Assembly: GCA_004357015.1 (NCBI GenBank)
Contig: SMXE01000169.1
Span: 1 to 17,414 of the forward strand
Source of the DNA: Caldithrix sp.
GTDB lineage: Bacteria > Zhuqueibacterota > Zhuqueibacteria > Oceanimicrobiales > Oceanimicrobiaceae
DNA: 17,414 nt
Direction of reading: 5' to 3'
Positions 15,347-17,414 of the stretch are shown here, piece by piece. Within the stretch, counting starts at the first letter, position 1. Each line of letters opens with the position of its first letter. The notes below the pieces were generated by a model. That model did not search any database and had not been told where the DNA came from. It saw nothing but the letters and a program-made list of their open reading frames with translations. Made by a program: the position numbers and the translations under genes.

Positions 15347-16171
15347 TCAGGTGAGCCCTCTTTCGCTCACGAGCTTCCGGTAGTAGTTCGCCTCCTCGAT
15401 TTTGCCCCGCTTGCGAAACCCCTGTTCAAGAATTCGGCATTTCTCAGTGATGGTCGCAATGACCAGATCTTTGGCTTTGTCTGTCAATTCGGGTTCGCGC
15501 AGAAGCTTGAGCAGCGCGGTGACGCGGTGGCGGTCCAGTCCCCACCCGGCCGAAAGTTGACCGGGATGCCCGCCTTTTTTGATGATCAGTTTTTGTGGGA
15601 TAAAGTGAAAGGGAAATCTGAGTGCGGCGCGCAGCCAGAGGTCGTAGTCTTCGCACGCCGGCAAATCCTCGTCAAACAGCCCGACCCCATCGAAAAACTC
15701 GCATCGCATCAAGACAGAGGAGGGGCTGACGATGCACAACGGCACGCATTTCTCGAAAATCCATCCGGAGAATTTGCGGTGCTTTTTCTTTTGGTTGACA
15801 CGCACACCGTGCCGGATCCAAATTTCGTCCGTGTAGCAGACCATGGCATCCGGGTGCGCGTGCATAAAATCGATCTGAACTTTCAGTTTGTTTTTCTGCC
15901 ACAGGTCATCCGAATCAAGGAACGTGACAAACTCCCCCCTGACCGCCGCGATACCGCGATTGCGCGCCGCGCTGGGACCGCGATTGTCCTGGTACAAATA
16001 GATGATTTCAGCGCCTAATCCCTCGACGTACGCTCGCGTCCCATCTGTGGAGCCGTCATCGACGACGATCAGTTCGAAGTCACGCCAGCTCTGGTTTAGA
16101 ACGGACGCCACCGCTTCCCGCAAAAAGTTCAGGCGATTATACGTTGGAATAATGACGCTGGTCTCGATCAT
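15347..16171 (-). CDS. Family 2 glycosyltransferase (GT-A fold)
   Basis: This enzyme of about 274 residues transfers sugar from a nucleotide-sugar donor to a glycan or lipid acceptor, probably in surface polysaccharide synthesis at the cytoplasmic membrane. The N-terminal GT-A domain shows SVIIPTYNRL, VDDGSTDGT (Asp38-Asp39), GPSAARNRGI and the metal-binding DxD in FLDSDDLW (Asp86-Ser-Asp88). The acceptor-side motif is CEDYDLWLRAALRF. There is no C-terminal membrane helix. The frame extends upstream to 16339, but conserved family sequence begins immediately after the ATG at 16171, which I chose although no ribosome site is visible; an ATG at 16201 is the alternative. No other polysaccharide gene is in view and the donor cannot be inferred. 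It is downstream of nothing on its own strand, so it is likely a monocistronic accessory gene. Confidence 0.9.
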   Translation of the reverse strand: MIETSVIIPTYNRLNFLREAVASVLNQSWRDFELIVVDDGSTDGTRAYVEGLGAEIIYLYQDNRGPSAARNRGIAAVRGEFVTFLDSDDLWQKNKLKVQIDFMHAHPDAMVCYTDEIWIRHGVRVNQKKKHRKFSGWIFEKCVPLCIVSPSSVLMRCEFFDGVGLFDEDLPACEDYDLWLRAALRFPFHFIPQKLIIKKGGHPGQLSAGWGLDRHRVTALLKLLREPELTDKAKDLVIATITEKCRILEQGFRKRGKIEEANYYRKLVSERGLT

Positions 16172-16172
16172 G

Positions 16173-16201
16173 TTGATATTTATATCAAAATTTACTATCA
16201 T
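16173..16201 (+). promoter_or_regulatory. Candidate plus-strand promoter overlapping a dyad
   Basis: TTGATA (16173-16178) and TATCAT (16196-16201) are 17 bases apart, each one mismatch from sigma-70 consensus, and would drive the aldo/keto reductase with a long leader of about 265 bases. The same bases include the inverted repeat TTGATAT-tt-ATATCAA (16173-16188), immediately upstream of the glycosyltransferase start on the other strand. Being AT-rich, it could be a chance match. Confidence 0.4.
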
Positions 16202-16471
16202 AAGCAAGTTTTGTAATAATACAAAGACTGCCCTAGCGCGGCAGAGCCACAGCCAAAGATAAGCCACGGATTGACCTGGAGCGGCGAAGCCACAAATTCC
16301 AAATGACAAATTCCAAGCATATGCCACTAATTTTGTCAACCTTTTTGGGGACGGTAGTTGTTGTTTGGATTTTGGTCATCGTGATTTGTGATTTGAAAAT
16401 TACAAACCCAGAAAGAAAACCTTGCTAAGAAAACAAGGCTTTACGAGCTTGTAGTACAAAGAGGCATACCG
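16202..16471. repeat. Intergenic region with imperfect inverted and direct repeats
   Basis: No gene is seen in this gap upstream of the glycosyltransferase and the aldo/keto reductase. CAAATTCCA occurs twice within a short block (16293-16315). A GGATTTTGG/GATTTG-rich arm at 16369-16396 is roughly its reverse complement, giving an imperfect inverted repeat spanning about 100 bp. Earlier, GCGGCAGAGCCACA (about 16237) and GCGGCGAAGCCACA (16281-16294) form an imperfect direct repeat. A weak hairpin CCTTG-N9-CAAGG (16420-16438) lies near the reductase gene. Confidence 0.45.
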
Positions 16472-17414
16472 ATGAACATGAAAAAACTTGGCAATTCCGA
16501 CCTCGAGATTACGGCACTTGGCCTGGGCACCTGGGCGATCGGCGGCGGTGGCTGGGAATTTAGCTGGGGCAGCCAGGATGACCGTGACTCCGTCGCCGTC
16601 ATCGTCCGCGCGCTGGAGCTCGGCATCAACTGGATCGACACGGCACCCGTTTACGGTCTTGGCCACTCCGAAGAAATTGTTGGCAGCGCCATCAAAGAGT
16701 ACGGCGAAAAACCAATCGTGGCAACCAAGTGCGGACTCACCTGGGACGCCGGCAGGAATATCCTGCGCAATCTGAAAAAGGACAGCGTGCGTGCGGAAGT
16801 GGAGGCCAGTCTCAAGCGTCTGCAACTCGACGTTATCGACCTCTATCAGATCCACTGGCCAGATCCGGACGAAAACATCGAGGAAGCGTGGGAAGCCGTC
16901 GCGGCGCTAGTGCAAGAAGGTAAAATAAGGTACGCGGGAGTTTGTAATTTCAACGTCGAACAGTTGCGGCGGGCACAGAAAATTCATCCGGTTACATCTT
17001 TGCAGCCGCCGTACAGCATGCTGGAACGCGACATTGAAAAGAAGATTCTGCCGTTCTGCGAGGCGAACAACATCGGCGTGGTCGCGTACAGCCCCATGCA
17101 GAAAGGCATCCTCACCGACAAGTTCACACGGCATTTCGTGAAATCCCTGCCTGAAGATGATCACCGAATTGCGCTGGATCCGAATTTCCGCGAGCCCAGG
17201 CTGAGCGCCAATCTTGAGCTGGTGGATGCACTCCGCGGCCTGGCTGCCACACGCAATGTCAAAGTCGCGCAACTGGCGGTCGCCTGGATATTGCGCCGGG
17301 CTGAAGTAACAGCGGCCATCGTGGGCGCCAGACGTACCAGCCAGATTGAAGAAACGATTCGCGCCGTAGACTGCATCATATCAGAATCAAAACAAGATCT
17401 CGATCTCATCGAGA
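16472..17414 (+). CDS. Aldo/keto reductase (3' end beyond window)
   Basis: At least 314 residues of an NADPH-dependent (beta/alpha)8-barrel aldo/keto reductase are visible and the frame is still open at the right edge, so only the C-terminus is missing. The catalytic tetrad is intact: Asp56 (WIDTAPVYG), Tyr61, Lys86 (VATKCG) and His128 (YQIHWPDP). Further family blocks are GKIRYAGVCNFN, NNIGVVAYSPMQKGILT and the cofactor-binding region AAIVGARRTSQIEETI. The start is ATG 16472 behind AAAGAGG (16458-16464); a second ATG two codons later is less well placed. It resembles the general YajO/Tas/YghZ-type or plant-like AKRs, whose substrates are broad, so a specific reaction cannot be given. Confidence 0.93.
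   Translation, partial: MNMKKLGNSDLEITALGLGTWAIGGGGWEFSWGSQDDRDSVAVIVRALELGINWIDTAPVYGLGHSEEIVGSAIKEYGEKPIVATKCGLTWDAGRNILRNLKKDSVRAEVEASLKRLQLDVIDLYQIHWPDPDENIEEAWEAVAALVQEGKIRYAGVCNFNVEQLRRAQKIHPVTSLQPPYSMLERDIEKKILPFCEANNIGVVAYSPMQKGILTDKFTRHFVKSLPEDDHRIALDPNFREPRLSANLELVDALRGLAATRNVKVAQLAVAWILRRAEVTAAIVGARRTSQIEETIRAVDCIISESKQDLDLIE

Overview
The window reads as ordinary chromosomal DNA of a Gram-negative (diderm) bacterium, most likely from the FCB side of the tree (Bacteroidota / Ignavibacteriota / Calditrichota / KSB1-like lineages). The reasons are a TonB-dependent receptor with an N-terminal carboxypeptidase-regulatory-like domain, a type III pantothenate kinase, many TPR proteins, and promoters that combine a TTGAC -35 box with a TATNTTG -10 region. 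The phylum is inferred from gene style only. No rRNA, tRNA, CRISPR array, transposase or phage gene was found.

Region 1 (1-6560, plus strand, visibly AT-richer than the rest) is an envelope/sensing block. It holds an outer-membrane TonB-dependent receptor, a lipoprotein of a family I cannot name, an OmpR-type response regulator whose stop overlaps the start of a CusS-like sensor kinase, and a secreted or inner-membrane PAP2 phosphatase. A 7-5-7 AT-rich dyad lies just before the PAP2 gene and is a candidate operator.

Region 2 (6597-11042) begins with a convergent minus-strand gene for an exported fusion of eight TPR repeats with a parvulin (PpiC) isomerase domain. A 493-bp gene-free stretch with inverted repeats follows. 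Next comes a compact plus-strand operon: plsY (acyl-phosphate glycerol-3-phosphate acyltransferase), a SirB1-family transglutaminase-like protein, a zinc-ribbon/TM/TPR protein with a GTG start, and a small tail-anchored [2Fe-2S] ferredoxin-like protein in which the expected third cluster cysteine is Asp.

Region 3 (11043-17414) is mostly housekeeping. It contains a DUF3467 protein (minus), polA with all three domains intact (plus), coaX and a family 2 glycosyltransferase (minus), and an aldo/keto reductase cut off by the right edge (plus). polA and coaX carry matching promoters: the same 12-nt block over the -35 box, the same spacing and the same -10 core. The two gaps flanking the glycosyltransferase hold degenerate repeat-like sequence.

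No obviously new defence or biosynthetic system is present. The features most worth a second look are the Cys-to-Asp ferredoxin with its zinc-ribbon neighbour, the TPR-parvulin fusion, the unnamed lipoprotein beside the two-component system, and the shared promoter architecture.
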